Shown one piece after another: positions 25,052 to 35,919 of a stretch of DNA of 45,111 nucleotides (its first letter is position 1; each line of letters begins with the position of its first letter). The stretch spans positions 1-45,111 of the forward strand of contig CADCNQ010000023.1 in the NCBI GenBank assembly GCA_902802815.1, given 5' to 3'. The position numbers and the translations under genes were made by a program. The notes beneath the pieces are model-generated. The model searched no databases and had not been told where the DNA came from. It worked only from the letters and a program-made list of their open reading frames with translations. This DNA comes from an uncultured Bacteroidales bacterium (GTDB lineage: Bacteria > Bacteroidota > Bacteroidia > Bacteroidales > Bacteroidaceae).

Positions 25052-25823
25052 ATACTGTTGTTTCGATAAATCCAGTGTTTTTGAAAAGCGTCGCAACATC
25101 CTTTGCGAACGCACGGTTTACTTCCACAGCCAAAAGCCCACTGGGTCTGAGTGCCACTTTAGCCATACGGGCAATTGCATTGTAGAACAGCAACGGAGAA
25201 TCGTCGGGAACAAAGAGCGCCAGCGACGGTTCGTGGCATAGCACATGCGGCTCCATCTCCTCCTTCTCCCGCTCCAGCACGTAGGGAGGATTGCTCACAA
25301 TAAGATCCCACGACGACTCTCCGTGAACCGAAGGAGCTGCCGCAAGAAGGTCTTCCTCAATGAACTTCACTTCCGCATTCAGTCTTTCCGCGTTTTCCTT
25401 TGCAATAGCAAGGGCTTCCGGACTGATATCTGCCGCCGTCATCGCAAAACCGCTGAGAGCCAGCGAAACCGCAATGCATCCGCTACCCGTGCAAAGGTCC
25501 AAACCAACCGGATTCGGAGAGGAAAAGCGGTGTTGCAGAATCAGTCGCACCAATTCTTCCGTTTCCGGCCGGGGAATAAGCACATCGGGAGTCACACGAA
25601 ACGGACGCGAGAGAAACCACGCTTCCTCAAGCACATATTGCACAGGTTCCCCTTCGTGCAACCGCCGCAGAATCTCTTCCCACTCCCGCTTCTGAGCCTC
25701 CGTCAGCGCATCCATACGACCAAGAAGAATGTCTGTCTGCGAAAGCGAAAAACGGGTCTCCGCCACCAGTCTCCAAATGGCGTTGGCTTCGCGCCGACCG
25801 TATTGTTGGATGAGTTTTTCCAT
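25005..25823 (-). CDS. prmC: Release factor glutamine methyltransferase PrmC (HemK)
   Basis: 272 residues. Methylates the GGQ glutamine of peptide-chain release factors. The substrate-binding NPPY motif (SNPPYVLE) and the SAM-binding DLCTGSGCIAVSLA are present, with an upstream IPRPETEELV typical of PrmC. Full length; first gene of the prmC-recX-ribD run. Confidence 0.95.
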   Translation of the reverse strand: MEKLIQQYGRREANAIWRLVAETRFSLSQTDILLGRMDALTEAQKREWEEILRRLHEGEPVQYVLEEAWFLSRPFRVTPDVLIPRPETEELVRLILQHRFSSPNPVGLDLCTGSGCIAVSLALSGFAMTAADISPEALAIAKENAERLNAEVKFIEEDLLAAAPSVHGESSWDLIVSNPPYVLEREKEEMEPHVLCHEPSLALFVPDDSPLLFYNAIARMAKVALRPSGLLAVEVNRAFAKDVATLFKNTGFIETTVYEDQYNNPRFVFATA

Positions 25824-25928
25824 TCGTTACTCTTGCAAAAGTAGGGAAAAATATCCATAATAAGGTTTTTTTGCATTCATTTAACGCCCTTTAACTCCTT
25901 TTTGCACGTGTGAGTGCTAAAAATGTCG

Positions 25929-25936
25929 TACCTTTG
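25929..25936 (+). promoter_or_regulatory. -7 promoter element of the DUF6242-bamA operon
   Basis: TACCTTTG, 26 nt before the 25963 start. A TTTG at 25901-25904 lies 24 nt upstream, slightly wider than the usual -33 spacing. Confidence 0.65.
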
Positions 25937-25962
25937 CGCCCGATATTCGATAATAGTCAACT

Positions 25963-27402
25963 ATGTCCAGATATTTAAACATATCATTTCCGGTGCTCGT
26001 TGCCGTAGTCGTCACGCTCCTCACGAGCTGCAACACCACGACGACAGAAGAAGACACCCAAGACTACTGCTATATCAGCGAAATGACCATCGGTTCGCTG
26101 CAGCGCACCATAGTGAAACGCGTTGATCACGACAAGACCATTACCACGAGAAGCATCATATACACGACAGGATGGCCCTTTACCGTGGATCAGATCAACA
26201 ACGAGATATACAATCGCGACTCCCTGCCTACCGGTTGCTCGCGTCGCACCCTGCTCAGCATTACCTACAAGGGTAAGAACCTGCTCTATCGTCCCCATTC
26301 CGCCAGTGAAGCGTTCGGTTGGATTGCATATTCATCCAGCGACAGCATTGACATACCGGAAGACGGAGGTGTGGACTTTCTCGTGAACGGTGCGGACGGC
26401 AGCAGCCGCGTCTACAACATTCAGCTCAATATCCATAAGCAGGAACGGGGTGACTGGACCTGGCACGACAAGAGCAAAGGTCTCAACATGAACGATTGGA
26501 CGGAAGCCCGGATAACATCCATCGGTGACAAGGTATTTCTTTACGGCAGGAACAATAACGGCTGGCAATCGTGGTGCAGCACAGACGGAGGAGCGTGGGA
26601 GAGTATCACCCTGTCCGGACTGCCCGAAACAGCTGCCATTGCGTCCATCGTCAGCGACGGTGAGAAGCTCTACACCTACGACGGTGAGGGAAATGTGTGG
26701 CAGAGCGAGAACGGAGCCGTCTGGACAGAGCAAGGCATTACAGACGTAAAGCGTTTGGTATGCGTGACGGCAGCACGTCTCTATGACATCAAAGACGGCA
26801 AACTGCGCTCTGCCTCCCTGAACGAAGACTCTGAATGGAGGGAGGAAGTGCTTGACAATACGCCTACAAGCATGGGCAATTTTATTGACGTCGACAGCGT
26901 AAGGTGTCTTTTCTATGAAACAAGCAACTATCTCAAACGCATTCTTCTTGTGGGCACGCTGAAGCATCCCGCAGAAGACGAACTGACCGCGCCCGAATGG
27001 TGCAAGATGTGGACGGCATCGGAAGACGAAGCACGCCGCGAGTGGAACTACTTCACACCGCTTTGGGTGAACAAACTCGGATTGCCTGATATGAAACCTC
27101 TCGCTGTGCAGCGAAGCGGCAGCCAACTTGTCGGATTTGGCGGGGCGACAACAAATACACCTGCCATCACACCGCTCAATCTGCTGTACGTCTCCAGCGA
27201 CAACGGACTCACGTGGCGTACCGACGGACTCAACTATCTGCCCGACGAACTATGGGGCAAAAACTGTGCTTGGCTCTCTTCCACAACCGATGAGGACGAA
27301 TACGTGTGGATTGTAGCCCGAGTCAATGACACAGAAACCTATGTTGTGAGAGGACGCCAGAACGGCATCGGATTTGATTATTTACAGGAAGGACAAGAGT
27401 GA
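25963..27402 (+). CDS. DUF6242-type lipoprotein
   Basis: 479 residues with a lipoprotein signal peptide (LLTSC, Cys23). The N-terminal domain (about 30-150) is followed by repeated beta-propeller-like units containing W-S/T-x-D/N-G turns (WCSTDGGAWESI, WQSENGAVWTEQ, VSSDNGLTWRT). This matches the DUF6242 lipoproteins that begin the uppS-bamA operon in Bacteroidales. Role unknown; envelope-associated. The stop overlaps the next gene's GTG start. Confidence 0.8.
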   Translation: MSRYLNISFPVLVAVVVTLLTSCNTTTTEEDTQDYCYISEMTIGSLQRTIVKRVDHDKTITTRSIIYTTGWPFTVDQINNEIYNRDSLPTGCSRRTLLSITYKGKNLLYRPHSASEAFGWIAYSSSDSIDIPEDGGVDFLVNGADGSSRVYNIQLNIHKQERGDWTWHDKSKGLNMNDWTEARITSIGDKVFLYGRNNNGWQSWCSTDGGAWESITLSGLPETAAIASIVSDGEKLYTYDGEGNVWQSENGAVWTEQGITDVKRLVCVTAARLYDIKDGKLRSASLNEDSEWREEVLDNTPTSMGNFIDVDSVRCLFYETSNYLKRILLVGTLKHPAEDELTAPEWCKMWTASEDEARREWNYFTPLWVNKLGLPDMKPLAVQRSGSQLVGFGGATTNTPAITPLNLLYVSSDNGLTWRTDGLNYLPDELWGKNCAWLSSTTDEDEYVWIVARVNDTETYVVRGRQNGIGFDYLQEGQE

Positions 27403-28097
27403 AGCGACTGTTGACGATATTGACCCTTTGCCTGCCGCTTGTGCTTTCAGCGGAAGATCTGGAGTATAAGATGGACATCGGTGGCGGTCTGGGACTCAGT
27501 CACTACTGGGGCGATGCCAGCACGGGAACGAGTGTTATGGGCGCAGTGACCAGCCGTCGCAACTTCAATCCCCACATGTCGCTCAAAATGAGCATTGCAG
27601 TCGGAGGGGTGAAGGGAAACACCGAAGGATGGTACTTCCCCGAGAACGCATATGAAGCCGGAGATGCCGGAGGAGCACGTCTCAAGGAATACAGTTTCTC
27701 ACGCACCGTGCTCGATTTCGGGGCACAGTTTGAACTGAATTTCCTGGCATACGGCATAGGAGCAAGCTACAAGAAACTGTCGCGCATCTCACCCTACGCT
27801 CTCGTAGGTTTCGGCTTCACAGTAGGAGTGGGCGGAGGAGCTCCCGCCAAGGCTGGAATCAATTTCCCCGTGGGCCTTGGAGTGAAATACAAGATAAAGC
27901 CCCGACTGAATCTGGGTGTCGAGTGGGCATATCACTTCACCACGACCGACGGGCTCGACATCACCCGCGAGCAACGACAACTGGATGATCCTTACGGAAT
28001 CAAGAGCGGTTTCATGAAAAACAAGGATTGTTACAGTTTCCTGATGTTTTTCGTCACATACGACATATTCCCCAAATTGAGAAAATGCAACAACTGA
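27399..28097 (+). CDS. Outer-membrane beta-barrel protein (DUF6089/PorT-like)
   Basis: 232 residues, GTG start overlapping the upstream stop codon (GTGA). Signal peptide to about residue 18, then alternating amphipathic strands with Gly-rich turns ([23 protein letters not shown]) and a terminal aromatic strand, as expected for a small eight-stranded outer-membrane barrel. DUF6089 proteins precede uppS in this operon type. The 3' end overlaps the uppS start. Confidence 0.8.
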   Translation: MKRLLTILTLCLPLVLSAEDLEYKMDIGGGLGLSHYWGDASTGTSVMGAVTSRRNFNPHMSLKMSIAVGGVKGNTEGWYFPENAYEAGDAGGARLKEYSFSRTVLDFGAQFELNFLAYGIGASYKKLSRISPYALVGFGFTVGVGGGAPAKAGINFPVGLGVKYKIKPRLNLGVEWAYHFTTTDGLDITREQRQLDDPYGIKSGFMKNKDCYSFLMFFVTYDIFPKLRKCNN

Positions 28098-28801
28098 ACA
28101 ATATACCGGAACATGTGGCCATCATCATGGATGGCAACGGGCGCTGGGCTCAAGCCAAAGGTCTGCCCCGAACAGCAGGACATGTGGAAGGCGTGACAGC
28201 CGTGAAGCGCGTCACAGAAGAAGCCACGCGACTTGGCATCAAATATCTGACGCTTTATACTTTCAGTACGGAAAACTGGAACCGTCCCGCTGAAGAAATA
28301 GAGGCTCTGATGAATCTCATACTCACACAGCTCGAGGAAGAGATATTCATGAAGAACAACGTCCGCTTCCGTATGATCGGCGAGATAGAGCGATTGCCGA
28401 AGGCTGTGCGCGAGCGCATATCCGGATGCGTGGAACGCACCTCCGTGAACACGGGGATGACGATGATTATCGCCCTCTCCTACTCCAGCCGTTGGGAACT
28501 GACACAGGCAATGCAGAATATCGCCCGTGAGGGTATCGCCCCGGAAGACATCACGGAAGAGGTGATTTCCCAGCATCTCGCCACCAATTTCATGCCCGAC
28601 CCGGACCTGCTCATACGCACGGGAGGAGAATTGAGAATCAGCAATTATCTGCTTTGGCAATGCGCTTACACGGAGTTCTATTTCACTGATGAATACTGGC
28701 CGGATTTCGGAGAGGCATCATTGAGAAAAGCCATAGAGGATTATCAGATGCGACAGCGCCGATATGGAAAAACAGGAGAACAGGTGACCAATGAAGAGTA
28801 A
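28085..28801 (+). CDS. uppS: Isoprenyl transferase (undecaprenyl diphosphate synthase)
   Basis: 238 residues from the ATG at 28085, chosen because the family begins a few residues before the catalytic MDGNGRWA. Also seen: [13 protein letters not shown], and [14 protein letters not shown] with the downstream [10 protein letters not shown]. Makes the C55 lipid carrier for peptidoglycan and surface polysaccharides. It overlaps the barrel gene upstream and bamA downstream. Confidence 0.96.
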   Translation: MQQLNNIPEHVAIIMDGNGRWAQAKGLPRTAGHVEGVTAVKRVTEEATRLGIKYLTLYTFSTENWNRPAEEIEALMNLILTQLEEEIFMKNNVRFRMIGEIERLPKAVRERISGCVERTSVNTGMTMIIALSYSSRWELTQAMQNIAREGIAPEDITEEVISQHLATNFMPDPDLLIRTGGELRISNYLLWQCAYTEFYFTDEYWPDFGEASLRKAIEDYQMRQRRYGKTGEQVTNEE

Positions 28802-31448
28802 GATAATAACGATACTGGCTCTTTGTCTGCTTCCTCTGTTCGCTCACGCTCAGAGTGCTCCGCGCGATACCGCTGTGACAGTGGACTACTCCCGCACTCC
28901 CCGCGAATGCGTCATCGGTGGAATACAGGTGGAGGGTGTGAAGAATTTCGACCAGCGCCTGCTCGTCGGACTCTCCGGCCTGAGTGTCGGACAGACGGTG
29001 AAAATCCCGGGCGAAGACATCACAAAAGCCATACGCCGCTTCTGGCGCAACGGTTTGTTTGCCAACGTTTCCGTGAAAGTGGACAGTATTGTGCACAGCA
29101 CCGGCGGCGCGGCCCCCGACTCCGCTTATCTGCATATCCTGCTGACACAGCGTCCCCGCATTTCGCAAATCACTTATCATGGTGTAAAGAAAAGCGAACG
29201 TGAAGACCTGGAGGAGAAACTCGGACTCGTAAAGGAAAATCAGCTGACACCCAATATGCTCGACCGCGCGAAAATCCTGGCGCGCAGGTATTTCGACGAG
29301 AAAGGTTACAAAAACGCCGAACTCATCATCAAACAGCACGATGACGTAAGTCAGCCGGACAAGATAGCCCTCGACGTATATGTGGACAAGAAGTCGAAGG
29401 TGAAAATTCACAGAATATACCTCTTCGGCAACAACAACCTGCCGGATCGCACCATCAAGGGCGGTCTCCTGCGCAAGGGCGTCCTCAAGAAAATACGCGA
29501 GAAGAAAGGTTGGCGCAACTGGTTCCGCAGCCATAAGTTCGTGGAAAGCAAATACAAGGAGGCCAAGGAAAATCTGGAGAAGAAATACGCCGAACTCGGC
29601 TACCGCGATGCCGTCATTGTGGCCGACAGCGTAGTGCCGGCCCCCAACAAGGACAATATGGTGGATGTGTATATCCATGTGGAAGAGGGACAGAAATACT
29701 ACGTGCGCAACATTGACTGGGTGGGCAACACCGTTTATCCCACCGACCTCCTGCAGGCTCTTCTCCGACTCGAGAAAGGCGATGTCTACAACCAGACACA
29801 TATAGAAAAACGCACGCTGACGGACGAAGATGCCATCGGCAACCTCTATTACAACAACGGATATGTCTTCTACCACCTCACACCCGTAGAGATAAACATC
29901 GTGGGCGACAGCGTCGATTTGGAGATGCGTATCGTGGAGGGCCAGCAGGCACATCTTTCAAGAGTGAAGATTACGGGTAACGAACGCGTTTACGAGAACG
30001 TCATCCGACGTGAGCTGCGCACCAAACCCGGCGACCTCTTCTCGAAGGAGGCTCTGGAGCGCAGCTACCGAGAAATAGCCTCTATGGGACACTTCGATCC
30101 TGAACACATCGAATACAAGGTGGAACCCGATATCGTTAACGGTACCGTGGATATGGGTTGGGGCGTGACACCGAAGAGCAACGATCAGGTGGAGTTCTCT
30201 CTGGGTTACGGTCAGACCGGTGTAATCGGTAAGATTGGCCTGAAGTTCGGCAACTTCTGTCTGGCAAATCTCTTCAAGAAGGGCGGCCTGCGCCGCGGTG
30301 TGATGCCCAACGGTAACGGAGAGACATTCTCCATCTCGGGTCAGACCAACGGTACGTACTATCAGTCATACTCCATTTCCTACACGAATCCCTGGTTCGG
30401 AGGCAAGCGACCCAATTCACTCTCATTCTCGGCCTTCTACAGCCGGCAGACAGACGTCTCCGATTCATACTACAATTCAGCATACTACAACAACTACTAC
30501 TCGTCTTACCTCTACGGTATGGGTACGAGCGGTTACAACTATTACGAGAACTACTACGACCCCGACAAGTACGTGCAGATGTTCGGTGTGACTCTCGGAT
30601 GGGGTAAACGCCTGCGCTGGCCGGACGATTACTTCTACTTCCAGGCTGTGCTCGGCTACACGCGATACATGCTGAAAGACTGGAGCTACTTCATCATTCA
30701 GAACGGTTCGTGCAACAACCTGAACCTCACCCTCTCACTCTCACGCAACTCGACGGACAACCAGATATATCCCCGCCGCGGTTCGACGTTCTCTCTGGAA
30801 GTGAGCTTCACACCTCCCTACAGCCTGTTCAACAACAAGGACTACTCCAAGCTCGGCACCAACCCCAACAGTGCCACATATCAGCAGGAGCTGCAGGACA
30901 AATACCGCTGGATTGAGTACCACAAGTGGAAATTCAAGAGCCGCACCTATACCGCCCTCTCCTCCGCCAACAAGTGCTTTGTGCTTATGACTCGCGTGGA
31001 TATGGGCATACTGGGTTCCTACAAGGACGGTGTGAAGTCTCCTTTCGAGACCTTCTATGTAGGCGGTGACGGCACCTCCGGTTATTCTTCCACCTATGCC
31101 ACAGAGACCATCGCCCTGAGAGGTTACGACAACGGTTCGCTGACACCCAGCCGCAACACTCTCGGCTACGCCTACAACCGATTCAGCCTCGAACTGCGCT
31201 ATCCCTTCATGTTGGGAGCATCGACGAACATCTACGGTCTCGTATTCGTGGAGGGCGGTAATGCTTGGACTGAAATCAAAAGGTTCAACCCCTTCGACCT
31301 CAAGAAGTCGGCCGGTGTCGGAGCCCGTATCTTCCTGCCGATGGTGGGTCTGCTCGGTATCGACTGGGCATACGGTTTCGACGAGGTCTTCGGCAGCAAG
31401 ATATATTCCGGCAGCCACTTCCACTTCATTCTCGGACAGGAATTCTAA
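28791..31448 (+). CDS. bamA: Outer-membrane protein assembly factor BamA
   Basis: 885 residues: signal peptide (cleavage after AHAQ), a periplasmic part of about 430 residues with five POTRA-like repeats (for example [17 protein letters not shown] and [17 protein letters not shown]), then the C-terminal 16-stranded barrel ending in FHFILGQEF with terminal Phe. A Tyr-rich insert near residues 560-590 ([15 protein letters not shown]) is a likely surface loop. Essential for inserting outer-membrane proteins. Co-transcribed with its chaperone genes. Confidence 0.97.
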   Translation: MKSKIITILALCLLPLFAHAQSAPRDTAVTVDYSRTPRECVIGGIQVEGVKNFDQRLLVGLSGLSVGQTVKIPGEDITKAIRRFWRNGLFANVSVKVDSIVHSTGGAAPDSAYLHILLTQRPRISQITYHGVKKSEREDLEEKLGLVKENQLTPNMLDRAKILARRYFDEKGYKNAELIIKQHDDVSQPDKIALDVYVDKKSKVKIHRIYLFGNNNLPDRTIKGGLLRKGVLKKIREKKGWRNWFRSHKFVESKYKEAKENLEKKYAELGYRDAVIVADSVVPAPNKDNMVDVYIHVEEGQKYYVRNIDWVGNTVYPTDLLQALLRLEKGDVYNQTHIEKRTLTDEDAIGNLYYNNGYVFYHLTPVEINIVGDSVDLEMRIVEGQQAHLSRVKITGNERVYENVIRRELRTKPGDLFSKEALERSYREIASMGHFDPEHIEYKVEPDIVNGTVDMGWGVTPKSNDQVEFSLGYGQTGVIGKIGLKFGNFCLANLFKKGGLRRGVMPNGNGETFSISGQTNGTYYQSYSISYTNPWFGGKRPNSLSFSAFYSRQTDVSDSYYNSAYYNNYYSSYLYGMGTSGYNYYENYYDPDKYVQMFGVTLGWGKRLRWPDDYFYFQAVLGYTRYMLKDWSYFIIQNGSCNNLNLTLSLSRNSTDNQIYPRRGSTFSLEVSFTPPYSLFNNKDYSKLGTNPNSATYQQELQDKYRWIEYHKWKFKSRTYTALSSANKCFVLMTRVDMGILGSYKDGVKSPFETFYVGGDGTSGYSSTYATETIALRGYDNGSLTPSRNTLGYAYNRFSLELRYPFMLGASTNIYGLVFVEGGNAWTEIKRFNPFDLKKSAGVGARIFLPMVGLLGIDWAYGFDEVFGSKIYSGSHFHFILGQEF

Positions 31449-31475
31449 TATCAACCACAGATAAAACATACGATT

Positions 31476-31988
31476 ATGAAAAAGACTCTTTTAGGCCTCG
31501 TGCTTCTCGTTTCGTGCTTCCAGACAGCTACAGCACAGAAGTTTGCCCTTGTGGATATGGAGTACATTCTTAAAAACGTACCCGCCTACGAGCGCGCGGG
31601 CGAGCAACTCAACCAGGTGTCGCGCAAATGGCAGGCTGAGGTGGATGCCCTCCAACAGGAGGCAGAGACTCTTTACAAGAACTATCAGGCAGAAGCCGTC
31701 TTCCTGAGCAACGAGCAGAAGGTGAAGCGTGAAGAGGCCATCGTGGCAAAGGAAAAAGAGGCCGCAGAACTCAAGCGCAAATACTTCGGTCCCGAAGGTG
31801 AGTACTATAAGAAACGCGAGAGCCTCATGACTCCCATCGAAGACGAGATATACAATGCCGTGAAGGAAATCTCCGAGCAGAAGGGCTACAGCCTTGTGCT
31901 TGACAGAGCCTCGGAGGCCGGTATCATCTTTGCTTCGCCCAAAGTGGACATTTCCAACGAGGTGCTGACCCGACTGGGATACAACTGA
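31476..31988 (+). CDS. ompH: Periplasmic chaperone OmpH/Skp, first copy
   Basis: 170 residues. Signal peptide (cleavage near TATAQ), then KFALVDMEYILKNVPAY typical of OmpH, a long charged coiled-coil arm (about 45-115), and a C-terminal strand with YSLVLDRASEAGIIFAS. Escorts unfolded outer-membrane proteins to BamA. One of two tandem paralogues. Confidence 0.93.
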   Translation: MKKTLLGLVLLVSCFQTATAQKFALVDMEYILKNVPAYERAGEQLNQVSRKWQAEVDALQQEAETLYKNYQAEAVFLSNEQKVKREEAIVAKEKEAAELKRKYFGPEGEYYKKRESLMTPIEDEIYNAVKEISEQKGYSLVLDRASEAGIIFASPKVDISNEVLTRLGYN

Positions 31989-32039
31989 TGCAACAAACGC
32001 AAAAACGATATATAAACATAACAACACATTATTAAAAGT

Positions 32040-32543
32040 ATGAAAAAGATTCTTATTATGGCTTTCGCCATGATGGCCATGACAGCCAGCGCCCAGAAGT
32101 TCGCACACTTCAACAGCGCCGACGTGATTCCAAGCATGAAGGAGTACACCACCGCCATGCAGGAACTGGAAACTATGTCCAAGCAGTATGACGAAGACCT
32201 CAAGATGATGCAGGACGAGCTGCAGAAGAAGAGCGAGGAGTATCAGAAAGAGCAGGCCAACCTGCTGGAGAACGTACGCGCACGCCGCGAACAGGAACTG
32301 CAGGATCTCTACCAGCGTCTGCAGCAGAGCTATCAGGACAACCAGCAGGCTCTCCAGAAGGCTCAGCAGGAGAAACTCGGCATCATTCAGGAGAAGGTGC
32401 TCTCTGCCGTGAAGAAACTCGGTGAGGCCGGCAACTATGTTTACATTGTGGACATTTCCTCCGGTGTGATTCCCTTCGTCAACACCGCTCTTTCCACCGA
32501 CATCACAGCCGATGTGAAGAAGGAAGTGGGCATCGTTCCCTAA
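32040..32543 (+). CDS. ompH: Periplasmic chaperone OmpH/Skp, second copy
   Basis: 167 residues. Signal peptide ending in TASAQ, N-terminal KFAHFNSADVI, a Gln/Glu/Lys-rich coiled coil (about 40-125) and C-terminal NYVYIVDISSGVIPFVN. More diverged and more Gln-rich than the first copy. A 51-bp gap separates the two. Confidence 0.93.
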   Translation: MKKILIMAFAMMAMTASAQKFAHFNSADVIPSMKEYTTAMQELETMSKQYDEDLKMMQDELQKKSEEYQKEQANLLENVRARREQELQDLYQRLQQSYQDNQQALQKAQQEKLGIIQEKVLSAVKKLGEAGNYVYIVDISSGVIPFVNTALSTDITADVKKEVGIVP

Positions 32544-32570
32544 ATCAACACGTTATTCACCGGCCATATC

Positions 32571-33398
32571 GTGACTGCGCCAATAGGCATATTCGACAGC
32601 GGATACGGAGGACTGACGATACTCAAGCAGATACGTCGTCTGATGCCTCAGTACGACTACCTGTATCTCGGCGACAATGCCCGCGCACCTTATGGCTACC
32701 GTTCCTATGAGGTGGTGTACGAATTCACTCTTGAAGCCGTGCGCCACCTCTTCAATGCCGGTTGTCCGCTTGTCATTCTGGCGTGCAACACGGCTTCTGC
32801 AAAGGCGCTGCGCAGCATTCAGCAGACAGACCTCCCCAAGATGGACGACCCCACTCGCCGCGTGCTCGGTGTGATACGTCCCACGGTGGAGAGCCTCGGA
32901 GATCTTACGCGCACGCGCCATATCGGCATCTTCGGCACGCCCGGCACCATACGTTCCCTCACCTACGACATAGAGATACACAAGCTCTATCCTGATATTA
33001 AAGTGACAGGAGTGGCCTGCCCCATGTGGGTTCCGCTTGTGGAGAACGAGGAGTATGCCAGCCCGGGAGCCGACTATTTTGTTAAGAAATATGTGGATCA
33101 GTTGCTCTCCCTCGACAGCGAGATAGACACCATTATCCTCGGTTGCACCCACTATCCCCTGCTTCTGGATAAGATACGTGCATGCTGTCCCGACCACATC
33201 GCCCTCATGCCACAGGGAGAATATGTGGCACAAAGCCTCCAAGACTACCTCCGTCGCCACACAGAGATGGAGACGCGTCTGTCACGTGGTGCATCCCTCT
33301 GCATGGAGACCACCGAGCAGCCCGGTCAGTTCTCCTCGCTCGCTTCGCTCTTTTTAGGTGAAAGTGCCGGCGTGGATGTGAAGCGTATCACGCTGTAA
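32571..33398 (+). CDS. murI: Glutamate racemase
   Basis: 275 residues, GTG start. Makes D-glutamate for peptidoglycan. Both catalytic cysteines are visible: ILACNTASA and ILGCTHYPLL; the N-terminal IGIFDSGYGGLTI binds substrate. The 3' end overlaps the convergent permease gene by 73 bp, so no terminator separates them. Confidence 0.96.
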   Translation: MTAPIGIFDSGYGGLTILKQIRRLMPQYDYLYLGDNARAPYGYRSYEVVYEFTLEAVRHLFNAGCPLVILACNTASAKALRSIQQTDLPKMDDPTRRVLGVIRPTVESLGDLTRTRHIGIFGTPGTIRSLTYDIEIHKLYPDIKVTGVACPMWVPLVENEEYASPGADYFVKKYVDQLLSLDSEIDTIILGCTHYPLLLDKIRACCPDHIALMPQGEYVAQSLQDYLRRHTEMETRLSRGASLCMETTEQPGQFSSLASLFLGESAGVDVKRITL

Positions 33399-34582
33399 AC
33401 GGCCAGTCCGCCCATCACCGCCACCGTAGCAAGTATTGTGATGAAATCCGTCAGATGCATACTCACCGGGTATGCTTCCACGATGTATCCGTTCCCTCCT
33501 CCCATCTTTATCAGTCCGTACTGCTCCTGCAGCCAGCACAGCATACCTCCCAGCGCAATACCCAGCACGCATCCCGACACCACTATCATCCATCCCTCGT
33601 AAAGGAATATGCGCTGACGCATGGCCAGCGGAAATCCCAGGCTTCGCATTGTCTGCAAGTCGTCCTTCTTGTCTATCACCAGCATCGACAGACTCCCGAT
33701 GATGTTGAGAGATGCCACCAGCAGTATGAAGCACAGGAAGATATATGCAATCAGTTTCTCCACCTTCATGATGCGGAACACATCGCGCTGCTGCTCGTAG
33801 AGGTCTTCCGTAATGAAGTCTGTGCCCTTCAGCACTTTCTCCACAGCAGCCCTGCTGCCTCCCTCCGCAAGCTTCACTTCCAGTGCGGTGTATTGCCCGC
33901 GACGGTCAAACAGACGCTGTGCAAAACCCAGCGAACACAGTATATAGTGGTTGTCATACTGTCCCTGGTGCACCATGAACACCACGCCCGGAGAGTGCAG
34001 TTCATCCTTGTTGAAACTCGACATCGGGTTCGCCATATTCACCTGCTCGCCCTTCTTGGGGGCATAGATGGTGAGCGGTTCGTCAAAACTTGCCCCCAGC
34101 CCCAGCTGTCCGCAGAGTCCTATGCCCAGTATGCCGAATTCCAGCACGTCGATATGCAGTGTGGGAGTTCCTTCTCCGTAGAGTATATTCTTGAGATTGT
34201 GCTGTTTACTGAAATTGTCGGCCACTCCTTTGAGAGTCACCACTGTCTGCTTGCCGCCTCTCACCACGAGTGCCTTGTCCTCCACCACGGGAGTCACCAC
34301 AGCCACATCTTCCAGCCCCTCTAATTCTTTGATATGCGGGTCTTTGGCGCTGAATGGATGTCCGTCCGCAAGAGTTATGCGCAGTTCGGGATCAAAATCC
34401 GTGAAGAGGTCGGCCACCAGTTCCTGAAAACCGTTGAACACGCTCATCACGCACACCAGCGCCATACTTCCCACCACCACTCCCAGCATGGAGATGATGC
34501 TGATGATGTTGATGGCGCTATGCTTCTTCTTTGAGAACAGGTATCTTTTAGCTATGAAGAAGGCGGTCGATGTTTTCGACAT
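33326..34582 (-). CDS. FtsX-like ABC transporter permease (lipoprotein-release LolC/LolE type)
   Basis: 418 residues from the ATG at 34582 (34603 also possible). One N-terminal membrane helix after FFIAKRYLFSKKKHSAIN, a large periplasmic domain (about 50-275), and three C-terminal membrane helices with the coupling motif KKDDLQTMRSLGF. This matches the LolC/E permeases that extract lipoproteins from the inner membrane. The ATPase partner is not in the window. It overlaps rbfA upstream. Confidence 0.9.
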   Translation of the reverse strand: MSKTSTAFFIAKRYLFSKKKHSAINIISIISMLGVVVGSMALVCVMSVFNGFQELVADLFTDFDPELRITLADGHPFSAKDPHIKELEGLEDVAVVTPVVEDKALVVRGGKQTVVTLKGVADNFSKQHNLKNILYGEGTPTLHIDVLEFGILGIGLCGQLGLGASFDEPLTIYAPKKGEQVNMANPMSSFNKDELHSPGVVFMVHQGQYDNHYILCSLGFAQRLFDRRGQYTALEVKLAEGGSRAAVEKVLKGTDFITEDLYEQQRDVFRIMKVEKLIAYIFLCFILLVASLNIIGSLSMLVIDKKDDLQTMRSLGFPLAMRQRIFLYEGWMIVVSGCVLGIALGGMLCWLQEQYGLIKMGGGNGYIVEAYPVSMHLTDFITILATVAVMGGLAVYSVIRFTSTPALSPKKSEASEEN

Positions 34583-34883
34583 AGTCCAGTGAGTCGTCCA
34601 CAAAAAACTTCAGCTCGGGTATGATGCGCAACTGCATGCGCACCCTCTTTCCCAGTTCATAGCGTATGGTCTTCATGTTCTGGTTCACGTTGGCAACGAT
34701 TTCCTCGCTCCTTTCGCTCGGGAACACGGAGAGATAGGCACGGCACACACTCATATCGGGCGAGATGCGACATGCCGACACGCTCACCAAAGTGCCCTTC
34801 ATGCTCTGCGTCTGGCGCTGGAACATGTCGGAGAGCTCTTTCTGTATGAGCCGTGCCACTTTGTTTTGACGGGTGGTTTCCAT
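34548..34883 (-). CDS. rbfA: Ribosome-binding factor A
   Basis: 111 residues, KH-like fold: N-terminal RQNKVARLIQKELSDMF, ISPDMSVCRAYLSVFP in the middle, and the RMQLRIIPELKFFVDDSLD strand. Needed for 16S rRNA 5'-end maturation and 30S assembly. It overlaps the HIT gene by one base and the permease gene by about 35. Confidence 0.93.
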   Translation of the reverse strand: METTRQNKVARLIQKELSDMFQRQTQSMKGTLVSVSACRISPDMSVCRAYLSVFPSERSEEIVANVNQNMKTIRYELGKRVRMQLRIIPELKFFVDDSLDYVENIDRLLHS

Positions 34884-35272
34884 CAGAACTCCTTTGCTAT
34901 TGCGGCAGCCACAGCAGCCATCTCCTCGGACGACAGCTCCAGCTTCTTGTTTGCGAAGTTAAGATCCTTCTCGCTCTGCATCGGCACCAGATGAATGTGT
35001 GCGTGGGGCACTTCCAGTCCCAGCACGGCCTGTCCCACCTTCACGCAGGGGATAGCCTTTTTGATGGCCACAGCCACATGCTTGGCGAATATCTGCATAC
35101 GGCCGATTTCCTCGTCGCTGAGGTCGAAGATGTAGTCCACTTCACGTTTGGGCACCACCAGTGTGTGACCCTTCTGCAGCGGTGCGATGTCGAGAAAAGC
35201 GAAGAATTCATCGTTTTCCGCCACCTTGTAGCACGGGATGTCTCCCTTGATGATTTTAGAGAATATCGTCAT
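34883..35272 (-). CDS. HIT-family nucleotide hydrolase
   Basis: 129 residues, HINT type. The histidine triad PHAHIHLVP is near residue 98 and an N-terminal FSKIIKGDIPCYKV segment is typical. Hydrolyses nucleoside phosphoramidates or adenylates; the exact substrate is unknown. Overlaps greA by 4 bp. Confidence 0.94.
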   Translation of the reverse strand: MTIFSKIIKGDIPCYKVAENDEFFAFLDIAPLQKGHTLVVPKREVDYIFDLSDEEIGRMQIFAKHVAVAIKKAIPCVKVGQAVLGLEVPHAHIHLVPMQSEKDLNFANKKLELSSEEMAAVAAAIAKEF

Positions 35273-35739
35273 TCTTCAAAACTGATTGAGAGGATTTCAA
35301 ATGTCAGCACGCCTGCGGGCACCTTCACGGGCACCTTCTCGCCCACCTTGTGGCCGAGCAGCCCCTTTGCGATGGGCGACTCCACGCTGATTTTGCCTTC
35401 GCGGTTGTTAGCCTCCGTACCCGACACGATGCGGTATTTTGCCGTCATGCCGTTGGCCACGTTCCTGATTTCCACGGTGCAGAGGATACCCACCTCGTCG
35501 CTCTTGAGATTCTTCGTGTCAATGATTTTCGCATCGTGAATCGTCTGCTTGAGCATTGCGATTTTGGTTTCCAACTTGCTCTGCCACTCCTTGGCGGCAT
35601 CGTATTCTGCGTTCTCACTCAGGTCTCCCTTGTCGCGAGCTTCCGCAATGGCAGCACTGGCAGCGGGACGGTCCACGCTCTCCATACGCTGAAGTTCAGC
35701 CACGAGCTTGTCGTAGCCCTCTTGTGACATATAAGCCAT
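35269..35739 (-). CDS. greA: Transcription elongation factor GreA
   Basis: 156 residues. N-terminal coiled coil with the acidic tip DLSENAEYDAAKE that enters the RNA polymerase secondary channel, and C-terminal FKBP-like domain ending VPAGVLTFEILSISF. Rescues backtracked polymerase. First gene of the greA-HIT-rbfA-permease run. Confidence 0.96.
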   Translation of the reverse strand: MAYMSQEGYDKLVAELQRMESVDRPAASAAIAEARDKGDLSENAEYDAAKEWQSKLETKIAMLKQTIHDAKIIDTKNLKSDEVGILCTVEIRNVANGMTAKYRIVSGTEANNREGKISVESPIAKGLLGHKVGEKVPVKVPAGVLTFEILSISFEE

Positions 35740-35771
35740 AGTAGAATTTGTTTTTCGTTAGATTTTGGCCG

Positions 35772-35779
35772 CAAAGTTA
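35772..35779 (-). promoter_or_regulatory. -7 promoter element of greA
   Basis: Minus-strand TAACTTTG, 32 nt before the greA start codon. Confidence 0.65.
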
Positions 35780-35874
35780 CGAATTTTTGTCTGAAGTGAA
35801 ATCGGAAACGTAAAAAATACATGCCTATACGCAGATTTTTGGGGCAATTTCCTCTTTAAGTCCTTATTTCTTCG

Positions 35875-35882
35875 TATATTTG
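35875..35882 (+). promoter_or_regulatory. -7 promoter element of pnp
   Basis: TATATTTG, 37 nt before the pnp start codon; divergent from the greA promoter. Confidence 0.65.
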
Positions 35883-35919
35883 CACGAATTTTGATGTATT
35901 TTTATTTATTGTCAACAAG